From Nitrospirota bacterium (lineage in GTDB: Bacteria; Nitrospirota; UBA9217), in assembly GCA_021788515.1 (NCBI GenBank), contig JAJYKN010000115.1, forward strand, positions 1 to 5,712: a DNA stretch of 5,712 nt. The letters run 5' to 3'. Below, one piece after another: positions 1-5,377 of this stretch. The stretch's first letter is position 1, and the number at the start of each line of letters is the position of its first letter. Made by a program: the position numbers and the translations under genes. Under the pieces are notes generated by a model. That model had not been told where the DNA came from and searched no databases. It saw only the letters and a list, made by a program, of their open reading frames with translations.

Positions 1-1400
1 TCCATCGTGGCCACGTTTTTCTGATTGATCTGCAGAATAATATCGCCGGGTTTTACCCCGGAATCAGCGACCCTGCTGCCTGCTTCCACCTTGATGACCA
101 GCACACCCCTCTCGGTTTCATCGTAACCATAGCGCTGCGCAAGGACCGGGGTCAGCTGGCGGACAACCAGGCCGGCCAGGGCCGTACTTTCTTCTTCATT
201 CGGAGCAGCGCCGGAATCCGGCTCGCCGGTTGAGGCCTCGGCAATCTTTTTCGGCAGTTCCGCGATGACAACGTCGAGCTCTATTTCCTTTTTCTGGCGA
301 AACACCTTGACCTTAATCTTGGAGCCGATCGGCGTCTGCGACACCATGTTACGCAAATGCCCCGTATCCTCAACGACCCTGCCGTCATACTGGAGTATCA
401 CGTCTCCCTGTTTGATCCCCGCCTTCTCCGCCGGGCTCCCCTTCATCACGCCCGAGACAAGCGCGCCCTTCAGGTCCTTGACGCCGAACTCTTCCGCAAG
501 GTCAGACGTGACTTCCTGGATACTGACGCCGAGCCAGCCGCGCACGACCTTTTTGTATTTTATCAGGCTGTCCATGACCTGACGCGCCATGCTGCTCGGC
601 ACGGCGAACCCGATGCCCTGGTACCCTCCGGTCCGGGACAGGATGGCGGTATTAATCCCGATCAGCTCCCCCCGGGCGTTGACGAGCGCGCCGCCTGAAT
701 TGCCAGGATTGATGGCCGCATCGGTCTGGATGAAGTCTTCGTAATCCGCTATGCCGACATTGGCGCGGCCGACGGCGCTGATCACGCCCATGGTAACGGT
801 CTGGTTCAACCCGAAGGGGTTCCCGATCGCGAACACGGTCTCCCCCACTTTCAATTTATCGGAATCCCCCCACGGCAGCGCAGGCAAATCTTTTGCATCG
901 ATCTTAATAACGGCGATATCGGTTTTCGGGTCCGCTCCGATCACCTTGGCTTTATAGTCCTTCTTGTTCAAGAGCAGGACTTTGATCTCCTGCGCTTTTT
1001 CTATCACGTGATTGTTCGTAACGATGTAGCCGTCCGCTGACACGATGACTCCGGACCCCAAGCTTTGCTCCTTATGTTCCTTCGGAACGTTCGGATGGGG
1101 GAACTGGTCGCCGAAAAATCTCCTGAAGAAGGGGTCGTCGAAGAGGTCAAACGGCGCCTCGTCCCGCGACTTGATCACCCTCGTCGTGGATATATTCACG
1201 ACCGACGGCGTTGCAACCGCTGCGACCTCTGACTGGGCTTCGGAGAGCTGCGTCAGGATATCGATCGATTTGGACGATATCTGGCTCTTGGCAGGAAGGG
1301 GCGAGGTGATGTTGAGACGCGACGACAACACAAGCCCGACAAACACGCCGAGAACGAGAATGAACGCCGCCCCGAAATAGAATCTCTTCTTGTTCATCAT
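1..1400 (-). CDS. degP: DegP/HtrA-family periplasmic serine endoprotease (Do-like), 3' end missing
   Basis: Envelope protease/chaperone that degrades or refolds misfolded exported proteins, by family knowledge. The readable part is 466 codons and runs off the window inside the second PDZ domain. Residues 1-7 are basic and about 8-26 are hydrophobic without a clear AxA cleavage site, so this is either a signal peptide or an uncleaved membrane anchor. The trypsin-like domain spans about 60-280, with the triad His131 (TNNHVIE), Asp161 (KTDIAVI) and Ser235 (NPGNSGGAL), so it looks active. The FDDPFFRRFFG segment near 87-97 is typical of the DegQ/MucD-like group. PDZ1 lies at about 285-382 (RGWLGVSI onward), followed by a Glu/Ala/Ser-rich linker near 385-405. 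PDZ2 starts near 408. Two ATG codons are in tandem; the first (complement of 1398-1400) is chosen because a GGAGG Shine-Dalgarno (complement of 1411-1415) lies 10 bases upstream. The exact paralogue (DegP, DegQ, MucD) cannot be fixed here. Confidence 0.95.
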   Translation of the reverse strand, partial: MMNKKRFYFGAAFILVLGVFVGLVLSSRLNITSPLPAKSQISSKSIDILTQLSEAQSEVAAVATPSVVNISTTRVIKSRDEAPFDLFDDPFFRRFFGDQFPHPNVPKEHKEQSLGSGVIVSADGYIVTNNHVIEKAQEIKVLLLNKKDYKAKVIGADPKTDIAVIKIDAKDLPALPWGDSDKLKVGETVFAIGNPFGLNQTVTMGVISAVGRANVGIADYEDFIQTDAAINPGNSGGALVNARGELIGINTAILSRTGGYQGIGFAVPSSMARQVMDSLIKYKKVVRGWLGVSIQEVTSDLAEEFGVKDLKGALVSGVMKGSPAEKAGIKQGDVILQYDGRVVEDTGHLRNMVSQTPIGSKIKVKVFRQKKEIELDVVIAELPKKIAEASTGEPDSGAAPNEEESTALAGLVVRQLTPVLAQRYGYDETERGVLVIKVEAGSRVADSGVKPGDIILQINQKNVATM

Positions 1401-1478
1401 TATTAAAAAACCTCCAGCAGGCAGGGTTGTTCGAAATCCAGAGTATCCATCGACAATACGTTCTTTCCGGATTTTGTT

Positions 1479-1508
1479 ATTCTACCAGAAAGAAGCGAGA
1501 GTTTTCAA
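1479..1508 (-). promoter_or_regulatory. Sigma-70-like promoter for the degP-like protease
   Basis: Read on the minus strand, TTGAAA (complement of 1503-1508) and TAGAAT (complement of 1479-1484) each match the -35 and -10 consensus at 5 of 6 positions, with an 18-base spacer. Transcription would begin near 1472, giving a leader of about 72 bases. I saw no sigma-E-like or CpxR-like box that would suggest envelope-stress control. Its -35 box lies 13 bases from the -35 box of the divergent bioA promoter. Confidence 0.6.
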
Positions 1509-1521
1509 GCCCTTTTTATTA

Positions 1522-1549
1522 TTGACAAAAACAGCTCGTGCACTATAAT
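1522..1549 (+). promoter_or_regulatory. Consensus sigma-70 promoter for bioA
   Basis: TTGACA at 1522-1527 and TATAAT at 1544-1549 are exact consensus hexamers separated by 16 bases. The expected start is near 1556, leaving a leader of about 35 bases before bioA. No BirA-type operator (a split palindrome with TTGTAAAC or TTGTTAAC half-sites) or other biotin-repressor site is visible around it, so biotin control is not evident from the sequence. Confidence 0.8.
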
Positions 1550-1590
1550 ACTGTCTAAATTCGCCGCAGAGCAAGGGAGAGCCTATCTTG

Positions 1591-2973
1591 ATGTCAACGC
1601 ACCCTGACAAACAAGCAACCCTTCACCGCCTGGAAAAACTGGACAAAAAATATATCTGGCATCCCTTTACCCAGATGCAGGAATGGGAAAAAGAACCTCA
1701 ACTCATCATCGAGAGCGGCAAGGGGTGCACGCTCACCGACGTTCATGGGAAACGCTACATCGACGGTGTGTCCTCGCTTTGGGTCACGGTTCACGGCCAT
1801 CGGAAAAAAGAAATCAACGCAGCCATAACAAAACAGCTCGGGAAAGTGGGCCATACCACCCTGCTCGGCCTTTCAAACGTTCCGGCCATTCTCCTCGCGG
1901 AAAAACTGGTAAACATCGCGCCAAAAGGCCTCTCGAAGGTCTTTTACTCCGACAGCGGGTCCACGTCCGTGGAAATCGCGCTCAAGATCGCCTTTCAATA
2001 CTGGCAGCAGAAAGGCCCCCAGTTTCAAAAAAAGACCGGGTTTCTCTCACTCACGGAAGCATATCACGGCGACACCATAGGGTCCGTAAGCGTAGGAGGC
2101 ATCGAACTCTTCCACGCGACCTACAAACCGCTCTTATTTCCCACCTACAAGATTGAATCGCCGCATTGTTACCGCTGCAAGTATGGATTGAGCTATCCGG
2201 AATGCCAGAAAACCTGCCTGGTCCACGCCGAGAGAGCAATCCAGAAATATGCCTCCGTGACCGCCGCGCTGATCATCGAGCCGCTCGTGCAGGGTGCTGC
2301 CGGCATGCTTATGCAGCCGCCGGGCTATTTGAAGAAGATCCGGGAACTATGCACGAAAAATAATGTACTTTTGATCGCCGATGAAGTTGCAACCGGCTTC
2401 GGAAGGACCGGAAAGATGTTCGCCTGTGAACACGAGCAGGTCGCGCCGGACATCTTGTGCATTGCCAAAGGCATCACAGGAGGCTACCTCCCGCTTGCGG
2501 CAACACTCACCACCGACGAGATCTACGGTGGATTTCTCGGGGAATACCGTGAGTTTAAAACCTTCTTTCACGGCCATACGTATACCGGCAACCCGCTCGC
2601 CTGCGCCTCTGCAATCGCCAGCATCGACCTTTTTCGAAGTGAAAAGATCCTCTCGAAGCTTCAGCCGAAGATTGCCTACCTTGCAAAAGGATTAAAACAG
2701 CTCAGGGCGCTGGAACATGTAGGTGAGGTCAGGCAGAAGGGGTTCATGGCCGGCATCGAACTGGTAAACAACCGGCTGACAAAAGAGCCTTATCCTGTGA
2801 ATGCCAAAATCGGCTCTCGGGTCACCCTCGAATGCCGCAAACAAGGCCTCATTATACGACCGCTGGGCAATGTGATCGTGTTCATGCCGCCGCTTTCAAT
2901 ATCTCTGAAGGAACTGCAACGCTCATTGCAGATCCTGCACGCCTCCATTAGTGAAATCACGAAGAACAGGTGA
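1591..2973 (+). CDS. bioA: Adenosylmethionine--8-amino-7-oxononanoate aminotransferase (DAPA synthase)
   Basis: PLP-dependent class III aminotransferase that makes 7,8-diaminopelargonate from 8-amino-7-oxononanoate in cytosolic biotin synthesis. S-adenosylmethionine is the usual amino donor; some relatives use lysine, and this cannot be told here. The protein has 460 residues, slightly longer than typical BioA. Visible motifs are IWHPFTQM (23-30), the phosphate-binding GST at 123-125, EAYHGD (156-161), Asp264 in ADEVATGFGRTGK for the PLP nitrogen, Lys293 (IAKGITGGY) as Schiff-base lysine, and GHTYTGNPLAC (328-338). A cysteine-rich stretch has Cys193, 196, 205 and 209. ATG at 1591 is preferred; an in-frame TTG at 1588 directly before it is possible. 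GGGAG (1575-1579) lies 11 bases from the ATG and 8 from the TTG. No bioB, bioF or bioD is adjacent in this window. It stops 17 bases before the end of a converging small gene. Confidence 0.95.
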   Translation: MSTHPDKQATLHRLEKLDKKYIWHPFTQMQEWEKEPQLIIESGKGCTLTDVHGKRYIDGVSSLWVTVHGHRKKEINAAITKQLGKVGHTTLLGLSNVPAILLAEKLVNIAPKGLSKVFYSDSGSTSVEIALKIAFQYWQQKGPQFQKKTGFLSLTEAYHGDTIGSVSVGGIELFHATYKPLLFPTYKIESPHCYRCKYGLSYPECQKTCLVHAERAIQKYASVTAALIIEPLVQGAAGMLMQPPGYLKKIRELCTKNNVLLIADEVATGFGRTGKMFACEHEQVAPDILCIAKGITGGYLPLAATLTTDEIYGGFLGEYREFKTFFHGHTYTGNPLACASAIASIDLFRSEKILSKLQPKIAYLAKGLKQLRALEHVGEVRQKGFMAGIELVNNRLTKEPYPVNAKIGSRVTLECRKQGLIIRPLGNVIVFMPPLSISLKELQRSLQILHASISEITKNR

Positions 2974-2990
2974 GTGCTCCGGCCCCGCGC

Positions 2991-3266
2991 TTATTTATCC
3001 CTGGCCGTTTCAGCAGGTTCGTGAGAGGACGCCTCGCCCGGTTCCTGCACCATTTCATTCAGTGCCTTTATTGCTTTGGCCGCTTTCTTGCCCTTCTCCT
3101 CGGACCGGTGCTTTGCATCTTCGATTGCGCCACCCGTCGTTCGGACCAGTCGAATCGCATCTCCGGCATGCATAAAGAGCAGATAAACGGTCACTGCCCA
3201 AACGAGGGTAATGCGGGCGATAACAACCGCTTTTTTGTGATCAGCCTCCAGTATTCCCAGAACCAT
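2991..3266 (-). CDS. Small single-pass membrane protein, function unknown
   Basis: A 91-residue ORF that I do not recognise. Residues about 13-32 (AVVIARITLVWAVTVYLLF) form one probable transmembrane helix. Then comes a short Gly/Thr segment and a strongly charged, Ala/Lys/Glu-rich stretch (about 48-91) that could form an amphipathic helix on one side of the membrane. This coherent layout and ordinary codon choice favour a real gene over the 175-codon plus-strand frame opposite it, whose Cys/Arg/Ser-rich product looks like a shadow. Weak points: no Shine-Dalgarno precedes the ATG. A GGAGG lies about 20 bases inside the ORF with no in-frame start just after it, and no good promoter is visible upstream. 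It converges on bioA with no obvious terminator between them. The start is uncertain. Confidence 0.5.
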   Translation of the reverse strand: MVLGILEADHKKAVVIARITLVWAVTVYLLFMHAGDAIRLVRTTGGAIEDAKHRSEEKGKKAAKAIKALNEMVQEPGEASSHEPAETARDK

Positions 3267-3443
3267 AAAAATGTCAACAAATCATTAAGGGTATTTTTGG
3301 GGTATGCTCCTTCAACTCTGCCCGAAGGGAGAGCATGCACGAGATCCTGTCCAGGCGAAAGGCCTGCAACAACCTGCGTAAACAGGAACGCGATTCCAGA
3401 GGAAGGCCGGATTGCCAGCCTACCCTTCATCCGGTGTTTTTTC
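3267..3443. other. Structured intergenic region with no convincing gene
   Basis: This gap lies between the small minus-strand ORF and the yceD promoter. It holds an imperfect hairpin at 3304-3336 (ATGCTC paired with GAGCAT, and a CCC-GAA-GGG core at 3321-3329). It also holds a tight hairpin at 3352-3366 (CAGGC, loop GAAAG, GCCTG) and the terminator-like stem at 3407-3434. Several frames are open across it on both strands, but none has a ribosome binding site or protein-like composition. It could be a dispersed repeat, a structured RNA or simple spacer. No known riboswitch or RNA family was recognised. Confidence 0.5.
3407..3442 (+). terminator. Terminator-like hairpin just upstream of the yceD promoter
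   Basis: CCGGAT (3407-3412) pairs with ATCCGG (3429-3434) around a 16-base loop and is followed by a run of six T (3437-3442). The stem is short (6 bp, plus a possible G-T pair) and the loop is long, so efficiency is doubtful. It would stop plus-strand transcription arriving from bioA or from the region 3267-3406, insulating the promoter that begins at 3444. Confidence 0.45.
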
Positions 3444-3472
3444 TTGACAAAACGCGGCCATCTCTATATAAT
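3444..3472 (+). promoter_or_regulatory. Consensus sigma-70 promoter of the yceD-rpmF-plsX-fabH operon
   Basis: TTGACA at 3444-3449 and TATAAT at 3467-3472 are exact consensus hexamers with the optimal 17-base spacer. The expected start is near 3479, giving a leader of about 24 bases that contains the GGGAG ribosome binding site (3490-3494). The strength fits genes for ribosome and lipid synthesis. I see no FapR- or FadR-like palindrome overlapping it. Confidence 0.85.
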
Positions 3473-3502
3473 TCCAATCTTACAGCCCCGGGAGTAAAAG
3501 AA

Positions 3503-4018
3503 ATGGTCATCAAAATCAACGACATACCTCCGGAGGGGCTCACCCTGGAGCTTGCGCAGAAACTGGATTTGTTCGATAAAGGCGTCGACTCCACGGAGTT
3601 TACGGCGTTGCTCCGGATAACCCCGGAAGGAAAAGGTATCTTCAACATTGCCGGGCGGGTCCGATCATCGGCAATACTTGAATGCAGCCGCTGCTTGACC
3701 AGCTTTCCCTACCGGATCGATACTGAGTTGAACGTTGACCTGACCCCGGCAAGCTCCCTGGGCACTGGTCCCGAACATGAGCTCGTTGCGGGAGAGCTTG
3801 ATGTAGAGTTTTACCGGGGAGAGCAGATTGAGCCGGTCGAGTTCATAAAGGAGCAGTTGCTCATTTCCCTGCCCATGGTCCCGCTCCACAGTCCTGACTG
3901 CAAGGGCCTTTGCAGCGTCTGCGGAACGGACCTGAATAAGACGGAATGCGGTCATCAGCGGAACGGGCCGGGAGAATTCGGCGCCTTTTCCGCTTTGAAG
4001 GATTTACTTAAAAAATGA
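3503..4018 (+). CDS. yceD: YceD/DUF177 family protein, 23S rRNA accumulation factor
   Basis: 171 residues, the usual size for the family. In Escherichia coli and plants DUF177 proteins are needed for normal 23S rRNA accumulation, and the gene is commonly found directly before rpmF, as here. Recognition rests on the conserved LECSRCL motif (Cys61 and Cys64) and on a C-terminal cysteine cluster, CKGLCSVCGTDLN (Cys133, 137, 140) followed by Cys149 and His151, which may bind metal (inference). The N-terminal half is beta-rich by appearance, with no signal peptide or membrane segment. The frame is open further upstream to an ATG at 3335, but the ATG at 3503 is chosen. It has GGGAG 8 bases upstream, lies 24 bases after the predicted transcription start, and begins the protein-like sequence MVIKINDIP. 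The longer version would span the promoter. Confidence 0.88.
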   Translation: MVIKINDIPPEGLTLELAQKLDLFDKGVDSTEFTALLRITPEGKGIFNIAGRVRSSAILECSRCLTSFPYRIDTELNVDLTPASSLGTGPEHELVAGELDVEFYRGEQIEPVEFIKEQLLISLPMVPLHSPDCKGLCSVCGTDLNKTECGHQRNGPGEFGAFSALKDLLKK

Positions 4019-4021
4019 CGG

Positions 4022-4037
4022 TTTCTCTCCGGAGAAA
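4022..4037. repeat. Short perfect inverted repeat after yceD
   Basis: TTTCTC (4022-4027) pairs with GAGAAA (4032-4037) around a TCCG tetraloop; the core TCTCCGGAGA is itself palindromic. It begins 4 bases after the yceD stop codon. No T-run follows, so it is not a standard terminator. It may be an mRNA stability or processing structure, or chance. Confidence 0.4.
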
Positions 4038-4041
4038 TGCC

Positions 4042-4062
4042 GCCCTGAGCGAAGCGAAGGGC
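4042..4062 (+). repeat. Compact hairpin element in the yceD-rpmF spacer
   Basis: GCCCT (4042-4046) pairs with AGGGC (4058-4062). Inside it, GC (4049-4050) pairs with GC (4054-4055) around a GAA loop, and the two helices are joined by a symmetric GA/GA step that could form tandem sheared G-A pairs in RNA. The motif resembles short dispersed repeats of the type CCCTGAGCGAAGCGAAGGG that I associate with intergenic regions of several environmental bacteria (memory, not verified). There is no T-run, so transcription should continue into rpmF. Confidence 0.45.
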
Positions 4063-4098
4063 CTCTCAACAAAAATAGCTTAAGGAGCATTACACGAA

Positions 4099-4284
4099 AT
4101 GGCAAACCCAAAACACAGACATTCCAAATCCCGCAGAGACAAGAGACGCACACAAAAACAAAAACTCACCGCCCCGAACCTAACGGCCTGCCCGCAGTGT
4201 CAGGAGGTCAAGCAGCCGCATCACGCTTGCATGTCCTGCGGCACCTACAACGGCCGCGAGATCGTAACTGTTCAGCACATATAA
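4099..4284 (+). CDS. rpmF: 50S ribosomal protein L32, zinc-binding form
   Basis: 61 residues, normal for bL32, a structural protein of the large ribosomal subunit. The basic N-terminus (MANPKHRHSKSRRDKRR) is the family signature and binds rRNA. A zinc ribbon follows, with Cys31, Cys34, Cys44 and Cys47 (CPQC and CMSC) all present, so this is the C+ form rather than the zinc-independent paralogue used under zinc starvation. AAGGAG at 4082-4087 is the ribosome binding site, 11 bases before the ATG. It is preceded by yceD with an 80-base spacer that carries two hairpins, and followed by a strong inverted repeat before plsX. Confidence 0.97.
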   Translation: MANPKHRHSKSRRDKRRTQKQKLTAPNLTACPQCQEVKQPHHACMSCGTYNGREIVTVQHI

Positions 4285-4298
4285 TACGAAGCGTGCTC

Positions 4299-4345
4299 AA
4301 AGGCAAAGGGATGATACTGTTTTTCCGTATGACCCTTTGCCTTTT
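4299..4345 (+). terminator. Strong stem-loop between rpmF and plsX, possible partial terminator or processing site
   Basis: AAAGGCAAAGGG (4299-4310) and CCCTTTGCCTTT (4333-4344) form a perfect 12-bp stem. Inside it, ATAC (4314-4317) and GTAT (4327-4330) can extend the structure around a T-rich loop. The tail is weak: the stem itself ends in T, followed by T, then ATATTG. It lies 14 bases after the rpmF stop and 19 bases before plsX. Partial termination or a protected mRNA 3' end would let rpmF be expressed well above plsX and fabH. No separate strong promoter for plsX is seen after it, so read-through must occur. Confidence 0.6.
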
Positions 4346-4363
4346 ATATTGTAGGGAGTCTGT

Positions 4364-5377
4364 ATGAAGATTGCCGTTGATGCCATGGGGGGGGACAATG
4401 CGCCGCATGCCGTCGTCGCCGGGGCTGTTGAAGCCTCAGCGGAGTACGGCATCAGCATCATCCTTGTCGGCATCGAGCAGATCGTCCAGAAAGAACTGGA
4501 CAAGTACCCTCAGGCTCAAACGCTCCCCCTGGAGATTCGAAATGCCACCGAAGTCGTGGACATGCTCGATTCCCCTGCCACGGTCTTTCGCAGGAAAAAA
4601 AATTCGTCCATTCGCGTGGCCAATGACCTGGTCAAGAGCGGCGAGGCGGTTGCCGTAGTCAGTGCCGGGCATTCCGGCGCAGCCATGACAACATCGCTGT
4701 TCGTCCTGGGACCGATCGAGGGCGTCGAACGGCCGGCTATTGCTACCTTTATGCCGTCCATCAAAGGCACGTCCATCATCCTCGATATGGGCGCAAACGT
4801 GGATTGCAAACCGAACCACCTCCTGCAATTCGCCGTCATGGGCGACGTCTACGCGAAGTATCTGCTGAAGATCCCCAATCCCCGCGTAGGGCTCCTTTCC
4901 ATCGGGGAGGAGGAAACCAAGGGGAACGAACTGACGAAGGAAGCTTTCAAGCTCCTGACCGAGACCTCGCTCAATTTCATCGGGAACGTCGAGGGGCGTG
5001 ATGTCATGTCCGGCAATGCGGACGTGATCGTCTGTGATGGTTTTGTCGGCAACGTCGTGCTCAAAGTTTCCGAATCCGTTGTCGAGGCCATCGGCCTCTA
5101 CATCCGGGAAGGAATCGGCAAGAGCCTGATACGGAAGCTGGGCTACCTGCTGATGCGGCCCGCGTTCGATTCGTTCAAACGCCGCGTCGATTACGCCGAA
5201 TACGGCGGAGCGCCCCTGGTCGGCATCAACGGGATCAGCATCATCGGCCACGGCCGTTCTTCCGCTCGTGCCATAAAAAATGCCATCCGCGTCGCCGCCG
5301 AGCTTGCGAAAAGCGAAGTCAACAAACACCTCCACGAGGATATCGAAAAAAATATGGAACTGACCAGGACCAGATGA
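4364..5377 (+). CDS. plsX: Phosphate acyltransferase PlsX (acyl-ACP:phosphate acyltransferase)
   Basis: 337 residues, full length for the family. PlsX converts acyl-ACP and phosphate to acyl-phosphate, which PlsY uses to acylate glycerol-3-phosphate at the membrane; it is a soluble, peripherally membrane-associated enzyme. Family motifs are present in order: N-terminal MKIAVDAMGGDNAP (1-14), ANDLVKSGEAVAVVSAGHSGA (86-106), ILDMGANVDCKP (139-150), LLSIGEEETKGNEL (177-190), GNVEGRDV (207-214), VCDGFVGNVVLK (223-234) and AEYGGAPLVGINGISIIGHG (278-297). AGGGAG (4353-4358) lies 5 bases before the ATG. The stop overlaps the fabH start (ATGA), as is common for plsX-fabH pairs. A 325-codon frame open on the opposite strand is a compositional shadow. 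Confidence 0.97.
   Translation: MKIAVDAMGGDNAPHAVVAGAVEASAEYGISIILVGIEQIVQKELDKYPQAQTLPLEIRNATEVVDMLDSPATVFRRKKNSSIRVANDLVKSGEAVAVVSAGHSGAAMTTSLFVLGPIEGVERPAIATFMPSIKGTSIILDMGANVDCKPNHLLQFAVMGDVYAKYLLKIPNPRVGLLSIGEEETKGNELTKEAFKLLTETSLNFIGNVEGRDVMSGNADVIVCDGFVGNVVLKVSESVVEAIGLYIREGIGKSLIRKLGYLLMRPAFDSFKRRVDYAEYGGAPLVGINGISIIGHGRSSARAIKNAIRVAAELAKSEVNKHLHEDIEKNMELTRTR

Noticed and set aside
265..1380. Four plus-strand frames across the first 1.4 kb
   Set aside because: They lie opposite the continuous, motif-complete minus-strand HtrA protease and have no protein-like features.
1401..1590. BirA operator or riboswitch in front of bioA
   Set aside because: No TTGTAAAC- or TTGTTAAC-type split palindrome is seen, and the predicted leader of about 35 bases is too short for a known riboswitch.
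3191..3430. 79-codon minus-strand frame MKGRLAIRPSSGIAF onward
   Set aside because: It runs through the hairpin-rich region and overlaps the better ORF in another frame, without a ribosome binding site. It is more likely a translation of repeat or structured DNA.
2970..3497. 175-codon plus-strand frame after bioA
   Set aside because: It is Arg/Cys/Ser-rich, has no ribosome binding site, crosses a terminator-like hairpin and a consensus promoter, and conflicts with the more protein-like minus-strand ORF.
3335..3502. Upstream extension of yceD to the ATG at 3335
   Set aside because: It would include the consensus promoter and terminator-like stem; the added 56 residues look non-coding, and the ATG at 3503 has a well-spaced GGGAG.
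4280..4285. TATAAT overlapping the rpmF stop codon as a plsX promoter
   Set aside because: No acceptable -35 hexamer lies 16-18 bases upstream and there is no extended -10 TG; TATAAT here probably reflects codon ATA followed by TAA.
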